From: Marinobacter sp. F3R11
Lineage (GTDB): Bacteria > Pseudomonadota > Gammaproteobacteria > Pseudomonadales > Oleiphilaceae
DNA length: 64,000 nucleotides
NCBI RefSeq assembly: GCF_003318275.1
Contig: NZ_QOCH01000015.1
Coordinates: forward strand, 1,149,677 to 1,213,676
Direction of reading: 5' to 3'
This document shows positions 10,017 through 17,266 of the stretch, in pieces; position 1 is the stretch's first letter; each line of letters starts with the position of its first letter. The notes below the pieces were generated by a model. The model had not been told where the DNA came from and searched no databases. It saw nothing but the letters and a program-made list of their open reading frames with translations. The position numbers and the translations under genes are program-made.

Positions 10017-10020
10017 ACCA

Positions 10021-10116
10021 CTACCGCGTCCTTGGGAGTATGAGCCGATCGGGATACATTTCTTCCGGAAAAAACAACTCGCTGCGCTCAGGCATTTTTT
10101 TCCTGCAGAAAAGCAT
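10021..10116 (-). CDS. possible 31-residue leader peptide in the tssE-tssF gap
   Basis: A short reading frame occupying most of the gap between tssE and tssF. It starts ATG with AGGAGA eight bases upstream, a better ribosome site than that of tssF, and stops four bases before the tssF ATG. The peptide (MLFCRKKMPERSELFFPEEM and eleven more residues) resembles nothing I recognise. It could be a translational-coupling leader for tssF or simply chance. An alternative overlapping frame starting 16 codons of similar quality upstream is shorter. Treat as tentative. Confidence 0.25.
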   Translation of the reverse strand: MLFCRKKMPERSELFFPEEMYPDRLILPRTR

Positions 10117-10159
10117 CCCCACCGTCTCCTGCCATCCTTGGTGTTTGCCGGCCTTTTCG

Positions 10160-10588
10160 TTACAGAACCCGGTAGTAACGTTTGTCATCCAGCAATAAAT
10201 CTATGGTTGTTTTGTCGTCTTTTGCGCCGACATTCAGGTAAACCGTTACCTGGAAACGCAGCTGCAATGGATCCGGGCCCTGAGGCAAGGCAACCACGTC
10301 AACTCGTTTTACTCTGGGCTCATACCTTTCAATACATTGCCGGATCGCGCTGCGGATCTGGATACTCAGATCGTGCGTACCCAGGGTCGCATCATTGAAG
10401 TCGAGCAACCCCAGTTCCGGCACGCAGGCACTGTTGCCAGGATGAGCATTGAGCAGACGCACCATGTGGCGTTTTATGGAATCCACCACATGGGTAACTT
10501 CGCCCATACTTTGCCCGGCCGGATCGGCAGCTTGCTCCAGTCTTTCGAACAGACTGCCTCCGGTGGTTTGAGCATCACTACTAAACAC
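10160..10588 (-). CDS. tssE: T6SS baseplate protein TssE (gp25-like)
   Basis: Lysozyme-like gp25-family baseplate protein that nucleates sheath assembly. The 142-residue product shows the gp25 core: HMVRLLNAHPGNSACVPELG (an RLL-N-HPG-S-P-GL pattern), the IRSAIRQCIERYEPRVKRV helix and strand, and the C-terminal LRFQVTVYLN strand. Start ATG at 10588 is three bases after the tssC stop. It is followed by an unusually long 143-base gap before tssF. Confidence 0.93.
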   Translation of the reverse strand: MFSSDAQTTGGSLFERLEQAADPAGQSMGEVTHVVDSIKRHMVRLLNAHPGNSACVPELGLLDFNDATLGTHDLSIQIRSAIRQCIERYEPRVKRVDVVALPQGPDPLQLRFQVTVYLNVGAKDDKTTIDLLLDDKRYYRVL

Positions 10589-10591
10589 GCC

Positions 10592-12073
10592 TTAGTCCTT
10601 ATCCAGGCGCCCAACCAATGACAGCTCGAAGTTAGCCCCCATGTATTTGAAGTGCGGACGCACGGCCAGGGAAACCTGGTACCAGCCCGGATCGCCTTCC
10701 ACATCGGAAACCGTTATCTGGGCCGCTCGCAGCGGGCGACGGCTGCGCACTTCAGCCGGTGGATTTTCCTGATCTGCTACATACTGGCGAATCCAGGTAT
10801 TCAGCTCACGCTCCAGATCCTGACGTTCCTTCCATGAACCAATCTGCTCTCGCTGCAGTACTTTGATGTAGTGGGCCAGGCGGTTGACGATCATCATATA
10901 AGGCAGCTGGGTACCCAGCTTGTAGTTGGTCTCCGCTTCCTTGCCTTCCTTGGTATTCGGGAACTGTTTCGGCTTCTGCACGGAGTTGGCAGAGAAGAAG
11001 GCTGCGTTGTCACTGCCCTTGCGCATGGTAAGGGAGATAAAGCCCTCGTCAGCCATTTCATATTCGCGACGATCAGTAATCAGAACTTCTGTCGGAATTT
11101 TTGCTTCCAGCTGGCCAAAGGATTCGAACAGATGAACCGGGAGGTCTTCAACAGCACCGCCGCTTTGCGGCCCGATTATGTTCGGGCACCAACGGTATTT
11201 GGCAAAGCTTTCGGTTAACCGGGTAGCCAGCAGGTATGCAGTGTTGCCCCACAGGTAATGCTCATGGTCGCCCGAGACATCTTCTTTATAGTTGAAGCTG
11301 CGCACCGGGTTCTCGCTGGGATCGTATGGCACTCGCAGCAGAAAACGTGGAGAGGTCAGGCCCAGGTATCGGGCATCCTCAGATTCCCTTAGCGCACGCC
11401 ACTTGGCGTATTTAGGACCCTCAAAAACAGCTTTCAGCTCCTTGATCGCAGGTAATTCCTGGTAGCTGTCCACACCAAAGAAAGACGGCGCAACCGAAGA
11501 CAGGAAAGGCGCATGAGCCATGGCTCCGACAGACGACACATACTGCAGCAGCTTCATGTCCGGAGTGGACGGAGTGAAGGCGTAATTGCCCACCACAGCG
11601 CCTACGGGCTCGCCGCCAAACTGGCCGTACTCTGTAGAGTAAATATGTTGGTAGAAGCCGGTCTGGGTAACATCTGGAGCAAACTCGAAGTCTTCCAGCA
11701 GCTCGGTTTTGGTGGCATGCAGAATATCCACTTTGATGTTCTCGCGGAAATCGGTGCGATCAACCATAAGCTTGAGGCCACGCCAGGATGACTCCAGTTC
11801 CTGCAGCTTTGGTGCGTGCAGGATTTCATCCATCTGGGCACTGATTTTTCGATCCAGTTCGACAACCATCTGGTCGACCAGTGCTTTGTTGACCGGCTGG
11901 CCTTTCTCTTCGCTTTGCAACAGGTTAGCAATAAAGGTTGCGACGCCTTTACGGGCAACATCGTAGCCTTCATCGGCTGGAGCCATACGGCTGTTTGCCA
12001 TTACCTGGTCAAGCAACGAGCCTTCCATTACGGATTCAGAGGCAGCAGATTGCTGCGCAGTAGTATCAGACAT
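10592..12073 (-). CDS. tssC: T6SS contractile sheath large subunit TssC/VipB
   Basis: Large subunit of the TssB/TssC contractile sheath that drives the Hcp tube out of the cell. About 493 residues, with hallmark segments LESSWRGLKLMVDRTDF, FGGEPVGAVVGNYAF, MAHAPFLSSVAPSFFG, LRVPYDPSENPVRSFNY and the C-terminal LVGRLDKD. The start chosen is ATG 12073 (MSDTTAQQSAA), which has AAGGG about nine bases upstream; a further in-frame ATG at 12121 would add 16 atypical residues. It follows tssB after 64 bases and is cotranscribed with it. Confidence 0.96.
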   Translation of the reverse strand: MSDTTAQQSAASESVMEGSLLDQVMANSRMAPADEGYDVARKGVATFIANLLQSEEKGQPVNKALVDQMVVELDRKISAQMDEILHAPKLQELESSWRGLKLMVDRTDFRENIKVDILHATKTELLEDFEFAPDVTQTGFYQHIYSTEYGQFGGEPVGAVVGNYAFTPSTPDMKLLQYVSSVGAMAHAPFLSSVAPSFFGVDSYQELPAIKELKAVFEGPKYAKWRALRESEDARYLGLTSPRFLLRVPYDPSENPVRSFNYKEDVSGDHEHYLWGNTAYLLATRLTESFAKYRWCPNIIGPQSGGAVEDLPVHLFESFGQLEAKIPTEVLITDRREYEMADEGFISLTMRKGSDNAAFFSANSVQKPKQFPNTKEGKEAETNYKLGTQLPYMMIVNRLAHYIKVLQREQIGSWKERQDLERELNTWIRQYVADQENPPAEVRSRRPLRAAQITVSDVEGDPGWYQVSLAVRPHFKYMGANFELSLVGRLDKD

Positions 12074-12137
12074 ACCACATCCCTTTAGTACGTGATTGAT
12101 ATTCAGTGTTATGCACCGCACTCGGCGGAGGCTGTGA

Positions 12138-12632
12138 TTACTCGCCGCCGGTAGCCAGTTCCAGCTCAGTCAGCAAGGTTTCCCGGGCTTCATCGTTATC
12201 CAGAAGCTCCTGGAGCTTGGTACGAAACGAAGGCACATTACCCAGCGGCCCCTTGAGGGCAACCAGGGCTTCCCGCAGCTCAATCAGCTTTTTCATTTCG
12301 GGAACCTGACGGGCAATGCTGTCGGGAGAAAAATCATCCAGCGACTGGAATTCGAGGTTTACCGGCAGATCATCTGCCTGCTCATCCAGCTTGTTGGAAA
12401 CAGTAGTGGATAGCGTGAGACCCGCTTCCTTCATGACAGAACGGAAGTTGTTCTTGTCAACGGAAATGGCCTTGCGTTCTTCGATGGGGGTTTCTTCGGC
12501 ATGCCCCTTGAAATCGCCAACAACGAACATTTTCAGCGGCAGTTCGGTTTCAGCCTGCTGATCTCCGGTAGCGGGGACATACTTGATATTGATGCGCTCT
12601 TTCGGCGCGACAGAACCGTCTTTAGACGACAT
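12138..12632 (-). CDS. tssB: T6SS contractile sheath small subunit TssB/VipA
   Basis: Small subunit of the contractile sheath, dimerising with TssC and contacted by ClpV. About 164 residues, with the family features RINIKYVPATGDQQAETELP, LPLKMFVVGDFKG, VDKNNFRSVMKE and DLPVNLEFQSLDDFSPDSIA. The ATG at 12632 (MSSKDGSVAPKE) is preceded by AGGGAG six bases upstream; an ATG six codons earlier has no good ribosome site. It is the first gene of the T6SS operon, about 100 bases downstream of a sigma-54-type promoter. Confidence 0.96.
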   Translation of the reverse strand: MSSKDGSVAPKERINIKYVPATGDQQAETELPLKMFVVGDFKGHAEETPIEERKAISVDKNNFRSVMKEAGLTLSTTVSNKLDEQADDLPVNLEFQSLDDFSPDSIARQVPEMKKLIELREALVALKGPLGNVPSFRTKLQELLDNDEARETLLTELELATGGE

Positions 12633-12740
12633 GGCTTGCTCCCTGTGCAATCATTTGCAGTTGTTCAGTCCTGATGCGTACCTTCCTGGTAAGCAGTGCC
12701 AAAACTCTACACAGATAATACTGGGTTCTCAAGCAAAAAT

Positions 12741-12758
12741 TGGCCAGAAAAGTGCCAA
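12741..12758 (-). promoter_or_regulatory. putative sigma-54 promoter of the T6SS operon
   Basis: On the minus strand this reads TTGGCAC-TTTTC-TGGCCA, with the invariant GG (-24) and GC (-12) exactly ten bases apart, close to the sigma-54 consensus TTGGCACGN4TTGC. Transcription would start near 12731 and give a leader of about 100 bases before tssB. The cluster encodes the sigma-54 activator VasH, and V. cholerae and Pseudomonas T6SS operons are known to use this mechanism, which supports the call. Confidence 0.6.
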
Positions 12759-12806
12759 GTTGTGAGCGCGGGCAAACTTTTGCCAAAGCAGCCAGAGAAT
12801 CGGTCA

Positions 12807-12835
12807 ATGACGGCGGGCATTGCCATAGCTATACT
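12807..12835 (+). promoter_or_regulatory. putative sigma-70 promoter of the acyl-CoA-binding protein gene
   Basis: ATGACG (four of six matches to the -35 consensus), a 17-base spacer and TATACT as -10, ending 54 bases before the gene's ATG. It is divergent from the T6SS promoter, about 50 bases away. Confidence 0.45.
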
Positions 12836-12888
12836 CCAGAATCGGTTAGCCAAACAGCAATATCATAACTACCAGCAAGGAATCGGAT

Positions 12889-13149
12889 ATGAGCGATCTG
12901 AAAACCAGGTTCGACGAAGCGGTGAACTACATTCAGACTGCGGAAGGTGACTTCAAACCCACCAACGAGATGAAACTGGAGTTCTATGCCCTGTACAAAC
13001 AGGGGACCGAAGGGGATGTATCCGGCAAGCGCCCGGGCATGATGGATTTTGTTGGCCGCGCCAAGTATGACGCCTGGGAAAAGTGCAAAGGCATGTCAGC
13101 AGACGGCGCCATGCAGAAGTACATCGACAAGCTCGACGCTCTTAAATAA
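12889..13149 (+). CDS. acyl-CoA-binding protein
   Basis: Small soluble protein of 86 residues that binds long-chain acyl-CoA. It has the whole ACBP four-helix pattern: FDEAVNYIQ, KLEFYALYKQGTEGDVSG (the YxLYKQ-GD signature), RPGMMDFVGRAKYDAWEKCKG (the PG-(L/M)-(L/M)-DFxGRAKxDAW signature) and a C-terminal helix AMQKYIDKLDALK. Start ATG has AAGGA about eight bases upstream. ACBPs are common in eukaryotes but patchy in bacteria; marine oil-degrading gammaproteobacteria with heavy acyl-CoA and wax-ester metabolism are among the holders. Single gene, upstream of greB. Confidence 0.93.
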   Translation: MSDLKTRFDEAVNYIQTAEGDFKPTNEMKLEFYALYKQGTEGDVSGKRPGMMDFVGRAKYDAWEKCKGMSADGAMQKYIDKLDALK

Positions 13150-13178
13150 ATCACGCCCAGGCAATAGCAGGCTCTGTC

Positions 13179-13652
13179 TTGAAGACACCACTAATTACGC
13201 GACAGGGTTACGACGACCTGCAAAAGGAGCTTGATGAGCTCTGGCGGGTTGAACGCCCGGAAATCACGAAAAAGGTCACCTGGGCAGCCAGCCTGGGTGA
13301 CCGCAGTGAAAACGCTGACTATCAGTACAACAAGAAACGGCTTCGGGAAATCGATCGACGGGTCCGCTACCTGAGACGCTGCCTGGACAATCTCAAGGTG
13401 GTAGATCAACGCCCGGAGCAAGAAGGGAAGGTCTTTTTTGGTGCCTGGGTAGAAGTTGAAAACGATGACGGCGAAACTCTGAAGTTCAGAATCGTCGGCT
13501 ATGATGAGATTTTCAATCGCACCGATTATATTTCCATCGACTCCCCCATGGCCCGGGCATTACTGAAAAAGGAAGTCGGTGATGAAGCAGAGGTAAAAAC
13601 TGAAGCCGGGACAACCACCTGGTATATTAATGCCATTGAATACGTCACGTAG
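13179..13652 (+). CDS. greB: transcription elongation factor GreB
   Basis: Cleavage factor that rescues backtracked RNA polymerase by stimulating its intrinsic RNase activity. The 157-residue protein has an N-terminal coiled coil with the acidic tip GDRSENADYQYNKKRLREIDRR, which carries the Asp-Glu pair needed for cleavage, and a C-terminal FKBP-like domain (FRIVGYDEIFNRTDYISIDSPMARALL). The spacing and the YQYNKKRLREID block point to GreB rather than GreA. The only sensible start is TTG at 13179, with AGG upstream. It begins about 30 bases after the acyl-CoA-binding protein gene. Confidence 0.93.
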   Translation: MKTPLITRQGYDDLQKELDELWRVERPEITKKVTWAASLGDRSENADYQYNKKRLREIDRRVRYLRRCLDNLKVVDQRPEQEGKVFFGAWVEVENDDGETLKFRIVGYDEIFNRTDYISIDSPMARALLKKEVGDEAEVKTEAGTTTWYINAIEYVT

Positions 13653-13696
13653 AAAAGACAATCCGCTTCTTTATTCTGGCTTTATTCATCAGACAT

Positions 13697-13719
13697 AAAA
13701 AAACCCCGTAAAAACGGGG
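13697..13719 (-). terminator. rho-independent terminator facing left
   Basis: Stem CCCCGT/ACGGGG with an AAAA loop; on the minus strand it is followed by seven T residues. On the plus strand the stem is followed by CAAGG, so it does not serve greB. It must end a leftward transcript, but no minus-strand gene lies immediately upstream: either the two-component operon ending at 14230 reads about 500 bases further, antisense to the small gene at 13945, or an unannotated RNA starts in between. Confidence 0.7.
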
Positions 13720-13872
13720 CAAGGCTAGCGCTGTGCTGGAGGTAGAAACAAGCGGCTATTGATGCCTGTTTCTGTCTACAATGCCTATTCTCCACACACC
13801 TTATTACCACGCCCTTGCCGATGAATTACCTTTTAGTCAGGGTAAAGCGGACAGCCCTTACAGCAAATTAGG
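13720..13872. ncRNA. structured intergenic segment, possible small RNA
   Basis: This stretch has no coding frame that I can support. It contains a long imperfect hairpin at 13741-13776 (arms GGTAGAAACA and TGTTTCTGTC, ten pairs including two G-U, with an inner GGC/GCC pairing), and is bounded on the left by a minus-facing terminator. A leftward small RNA is one explanation because of the terminator; the G-U pairs fit a plus-strand RNA slightly better. No convincing promoter for a minus-strand RNA was found, and it does not match any RNA family I recognise. Confidence 0.25.
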
Positions 13873-13901
13873 TTGCACACTCTAGGGAACGTCGATAGCT
13901 T
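13873..13901 (+). promoter_or_regulatory. putative sigma-70 promoter of the small gene at 13945
   Basis: TTGCAC, 17-base spacer, TAGCTT, ending 43 bases before the ATG. The -35 is fair and the -10 moderate. Confidence 0.35.
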
Positions 13902-13944
13902 TCGCCCATCAAACCTTATATCTGCCAGCTACGGAGGTAGCACA

Positions 13945-14226
13945 ATGAACACACAGAAGCTCCTGAACAAGGCTCTCGAAGGCGTCGACGCCCTGGGCTA
14001 CCGCCTCGACCAGATGGGCATTACCGGAAAAATCAACCGTCATAATGTGGCGGCTTTTCTGATGTCCGAACAGAAACATCTGGAAGGTGAGTGGGACAGT
14101 ATCCAGGTTCGCCTCAACCGCCGCCGATCGCAGTTTGAGCGGATTGCCCAACAGATTGAAACCCGCACCGATGCGCTCGTAGGCCCCGTAATGTCACAGG
14201 TAAACCGGTTCCGCCCCAACCACTGA
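13945..14226 (+). CDS. small protein of unknown function
   Basis: A 93-residue, probably cytoplasmic protein that I do not recognise. It starts MNTQKLLNKALEGVDALGYR with GGAGG eight bases upstream of the ATG, a very good ribosome site, which is the main reason to believe it is real. It has no signal peptide or membrane segment; the middle and end (residues 45-80) are rich in charged residues and Gln and should be helical, possibly coiled coil. It ends three bases before the convergent sensor-kinase gene. An upstream in-frame ATG at 13873 overlaps the likely promoter and is not preferred. Confidence 0.6.
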   Translation: MNTQKLLNKALEGVDALGYRLDQMGITGKINRHNVAAFLMSEQKHLEGEWDSIQVRLNRRRSQFERIAQQIETRTDALVGPVMSQVNRFRPNH

Positions 14227-14229
14227 GAT

Positions 14230-15711
14230 TCAGGCGCGTCCGGTTTCTGCAGGGGCATGGATATCGCCGCCAGCCGAGTCTGGTGACTGCTCAGTCTGAG
14301 TAGCCTTGATACGCTTGCGCAAACGGGTAAAAGCTGGCATCCGTACGGCTACTGTCAACCCGGGAGGCTCTTCGCCCGGGTAAGTATCGCTGAGTACAAT
14401 GCGCCCCTGATGAATATCGGAAACGGCACTCACCAGGCTGAGCCCCAGGCCATTCCCGGGCAATGAGCGGCTCTTCCCGACCCGATAGAAACGCTGGAAT
14501 ACCTGCCCCTTCTCATCATCCGGAATACCGATACCACTATCTCTGACTTCGAATACTGCTTCTTCGCCCTCTCTGCGGACAGCCACACCAATAGTGCCGT
14601 GTTCAGGCGTATATTTGATGGCGTTATCAATCAGGTTGCTGATCATCTGGAACAACAGGTCCCGGTCACCCTCAATAATGACATCAGGCTCCAGCGACTG
14701 CTCAAATGTCTGATCCTTATCTTCAGATAGCGCCTCGTATAGTTCACAGGCATCAGATACCAGTGCATCCAGCGCAACCTGTTTCATATCAGCGGAATTA
14801 CCTTTGGTTTCAAGGCGAGCAATGCGCAACAGGGCATTGAAGGTTGCCAGCAGCTGATCTGCCTCTGCAACGGCCCGACCTGCCTGTTCCCGGGCCTCGT
14901 CATTGTCTACAGACATCAGCGTATTTTCGAGCTGGTTTCGTAACCGGGTAAGAGGTGTTCGAAGATCGTGGGCAATGCTGTCTGATACGTGCCGGATTCC
15001 TTCCATCAGATAGACGATCCGGTCCAGCATCTGGTTCAGGTTTTCCGCCAGCTGGTCAAAATCATCCTCGGTACCACGGGTAGGTATCCGCAAAGAGAGA
15101 TGGCCATTCATGATTCGCCGGGATGTGTTATTGATGATTTCGATACGGCGCGTCGTACTCCGGCTCATGAGAAAACCGCCGAGCAACGCCAGTGCAAGGG
15201 TGATCCCCATGCCCCAGTTTATTGCGGTTTCAATAACTCTCTTGAGGTTGGTGAGCTCATCCACATCACGGCCAACGAGTAACCTGAGGCCGCCCTGAAC
15301 TTCAAAAATGCGGGCACGGGCAAGCCGCTCGGAACCTGTCCACCCAACAGCAGGACCAAGCGTGAAGTTGATCCAGCCACTTTCTGAACGGGATCCCTCC
15401 GGCCAGGTTTCAATATTGCCGGCGAGTTTGAGAAAGTCCTCGGTAGTCAGCAGATAAACGGTTTTCGCATTAGGATCACGGGCAACCCGCTCACGGATGA
15501 TCGTGATCAGGCCGTTTGCTCCCCGCCCCCGATACTGCTCCGCCAGACCTGCGATTTCCGCTTCAATGGTTTCGTCAGTCTGAGCGGCCATAAACCCCGC
15601 TGTACGCCAGTAAATAAAGGCCAGCAATAAAAATACCGAGGTGGCAAACACCACCATATACAGAAGGGCAAGCTGAAAGGACGATGTCCTGAGCTGGCTA
15701 AGCAGTTTCAC
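14230..15711 (-). CDS. two-component sensor histidine kinase
   Basis: Membrane sensor kinase of about 493 residues. Order: N-terminal membrane helix (residues 13-35), a periplasmic sensor region of about 140 residues, a second helix (GMGITLALALLGGFLMS), HAMP linker, dimerisation domain with H-box SIAHDLRTPLTRLRNQLENT, then ATPase domain with N-box NLIDNAIKYTP, DSGIGIPDDEKG and GNGLGLSLV. It is cotranscribed with the response regulator upstream, whose stop it overlaps by 14 bases; the GTG start at 15711 (VKLLSQLRTSSFQLALLY) is chosen because the longer frame is inside the regulator. The general look is that of OmpR-partner kinases; the signal is unknown. Confidence 0.88.
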   Translation of the reverse strand: MKLLSQLRTSSFQLALLYMVVFATSVFLLLAFIYWRTAGFMAAQTDETIEAEIAGLAEQYRGRGANGLITIIRERVARDPNAKTVYLLTTEDFLKLAGNIETWPEGSRSESGWINFTLGPAVGWTGSERLARARIFEVQGGLRLLVGRDVDELTNLKRVIETAINWGMGITLALALLGGFLMSRSTTRRIEIINNTSRRIMNGHLSLRIPTRGTEDDFDQLAENLNQMLDRIVYLMEGIRHVSDSIAHDLRTPLTRLRNQLENTLMSVDNDEAREQAGRAVAEADQLLATFNALLRIARLETKGNSADMKQVALDALVSDACELYEALSEDKDQTFEQSLEPDVIIEGDRDLLFQMISNLIDNAIKYTPEHGTIGVAVRREGEEAVFEVRDSGIGIPDDEKGQVFQRFYRVGKSRSLPGNGLGLSLVSAVSDIHQGRIVLSDTYPGEEPPGLTVAVRMPAFTRLRKRIKATQTEQSPDSAGGDIHAPAETGRA

Positions 15712-16378
15712 GTAACATGTATCCCGCACCCCGGATGGTCTGCAGCAGGGGTGTTTCGAATTCCTTATCGATCTTTGCACGGAGGCGACTGATGTGCACG
15801 TCGATCACGTTTGTCTGAGGATCAAAGTGGTAGTCCCATACTTTTTCCAGCAGCATGGTCCGGGTAACCACCTGACCTGCATTGCGCATCAGGTATTCCA
15901 GTAACCGGAACTCCCGGGGCTGAACATCGATATTCTGGCCGGAACGTTTCACCGTCCGCGCCAGCAGGTCCATTTCCAGATCAGCCACACGCAACACAGT
16001 TTCAGTTTCCGCAGACTGGCGGTTCCGGCGGACCAGGGATTCAATTCTGGCGAGAAGCTCGGTAAAGGAAAAAGGCTTGGTCAGATAATCATCACCACCG
16101 CCCCGCAGACCTTCAACGCGATCGTCCACATCACCCAGTGCACTCAGAATCAGAACCGGCACCTGATTACCCGTGGCACGAACTGTCTTGATAATTGAGA
16201 GACCGTCCATACCTGGCAGCATACGGTCGACAATCATGATGTCGTACTCTTCACTGGCAGCCATCATCATGCCGTCTTTTCCGTCGGCAGCATGGTCAAC
16301 AACGAAATCTGATTCCTTCAGCCCTTTGACAAGATAATTTGCTACGTCCTGATCGTCTTCGATTACCAGCGCTTTCAC
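15698..16378 (-). CDS. OmpR-family response regulator
   Basis: DNA-binding response regulator of about 226 residues. The receiver domain has the acidic pair in ALVIEDDQDV, the phosphoacceptor Asp in IMIVDRMLPGMDG and the conserved Lys in DYLTKPF; the C-terminal winged helix has LEYLMRNAGQVVTRTMLLEK and VIDVHISRLRAKID. Start GTG at 16378 (VKALVIEDDQ) follows GGAGAGGA; the longer frame to 16471 adds a Cys-rich segment unlike the family. First gene of a two-gene operon with the kinase. Confidence 0.92.
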   Translation of the reverse strand: MKALVIEDDQDVANYLVKGLKESDFVVDHAADGKDGMMMAASEEYDIMIVDRMLPGMDGLSIIKTVRATGNQVPVLILSALGDVDDRVEGLRGGGDDYLTKPFSFTELLARIESLVRRNRQSAETETVLRVADLEMDLLARTVKRSGQNIDVQPREFRLLEYLMRNAGQVVTRTMLLEKVWDYHFDPQTNVIDVHISRLRAKIDKEFETPLLQTIRGAGYMLRETA

Positions 16379-16480
16379 CAGATCCTCTCCCAATAACGAA
16401 TTACAATAACAACAGAGTACGAATAACTCGTGACACCGGCCAGTTACGATCTTGTAAGAGGGTGTCGCCAATGGCGACGG

Positions 16481-17260
16481 TCAGTTCTGCACCGGCAGCC
16501 AGTGTAGGCTTTCTGCTGTATCTCCTGAGGGCCGGTATTCCGCGCTTACCCAGCCGTCATAATCCATTTTGTCTATGGCTGCGAAAACATTCGAAAAGTT
16601 AATCTCACCGGTTCCCGGTTCATGCCGGCCCGGATTATCTGCAAACTGTATGTGGCCAATCCAGGGCAACAGACACTCCATAGAGCGCAGAATGTCGCCC
16701 TGCATGATCTGCATATGGTAGATGTCGTACTGAAGGCGCAGGTTGTCCGCATCAACTTCTTCGATCAGCGCCATGACCTTGCCCGACGTATCAAGGAAAA
16801 ACCTGGGCATATCGACACGGGAGTTAATCGCCTCCAGACACAGGGTAATCTTCTCAGCCGCCAGTTTGTCAGCGGCCCAGGCAACATTGGCAACCAGCGT
16901 CTGCCAGGCCGTTGATTCGTCCAGATCAACCGGCTTTAGTCCGGCCAGGCAATTCAGCCGCCTGCACCCCAGCGCCCGGGCATACTCAATGGCCTGACAC
17001 ACCCCGTCACGAAACTCATCAACCCTGTCTGGCAGGCAGGCAATACCACGCTCTCCCGCGTCCCAGTCACCCGGAGGCAAGTTAAACAGGACCTGAGTAA
17101 GACCGTTTTCGCTCAGCGAATCACTAAGCTCTTCTTTAGGCCAGGCATAGGGAAACAGATACTCTACGCCGGTAAACCCGGCCTCGGCCGCTTTGGCAAA
17201 ACGCTCCACAAACGGAACTTCGGTGAACAACATCGACAAATTGGCAGCAAAACGGGGCAT
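16481..17260 (-). CDS. hyi: hydroxypyruvate isomerase
   Basis: TIM-barrel enzyme interconverting hydroxypyruvate and tartronate semialdehyde in glyoxylate metabolism. The 259-residue protein has the Hyi/AP-endonuclease-2 pattern: FAANLSMLFTEVPFVERF at the start, LCLEAINSRVDMPRFFLDTS with the metal-binding Glu, LQYDIYHMQIMQGD and HIQFADNPGRHEPGTGEINF. It follows glxR by six bases in the same operon. Glyoxylate carboligase (gcl), the usual partner, is not in this window. A short hairpin (GTCGCC/GGCGAC) sits just after the stop but lacks a T-run. Confidence 0.9.
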   Translation of the reverse strand: MPRFAANLSMLFTEVPFVERFAKAAEAGFTGVEYLFPYAWPKEELSDSLSENGLTQVLFNLPPGDWDAGERGIACLPDRVDEFRDGVCQAIEYARALGCRRLNCLAGLKPVDLDESTAWQTLVANVAWAADKLAAEKITLCLEAINSRVDMPRFFLDTSGKVMALIEEVDADNLRLQYDIYHMQIMQGDILRSMECLLPWIGHIQFADNPGRHEPGTGEINFSNVFAAIDKMDYDGWVSAEYRPSGDTAESLHWLPVQN

Positions 17261-17266
17261 GGAAGC

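Noticed and set aside
13697-13719. Terminator for greB
   Set aside because: The T-run is on the minus strand; on the plus strand the stem is preceded by A and followed by CAAGG, so it cannot end greB transcripts.
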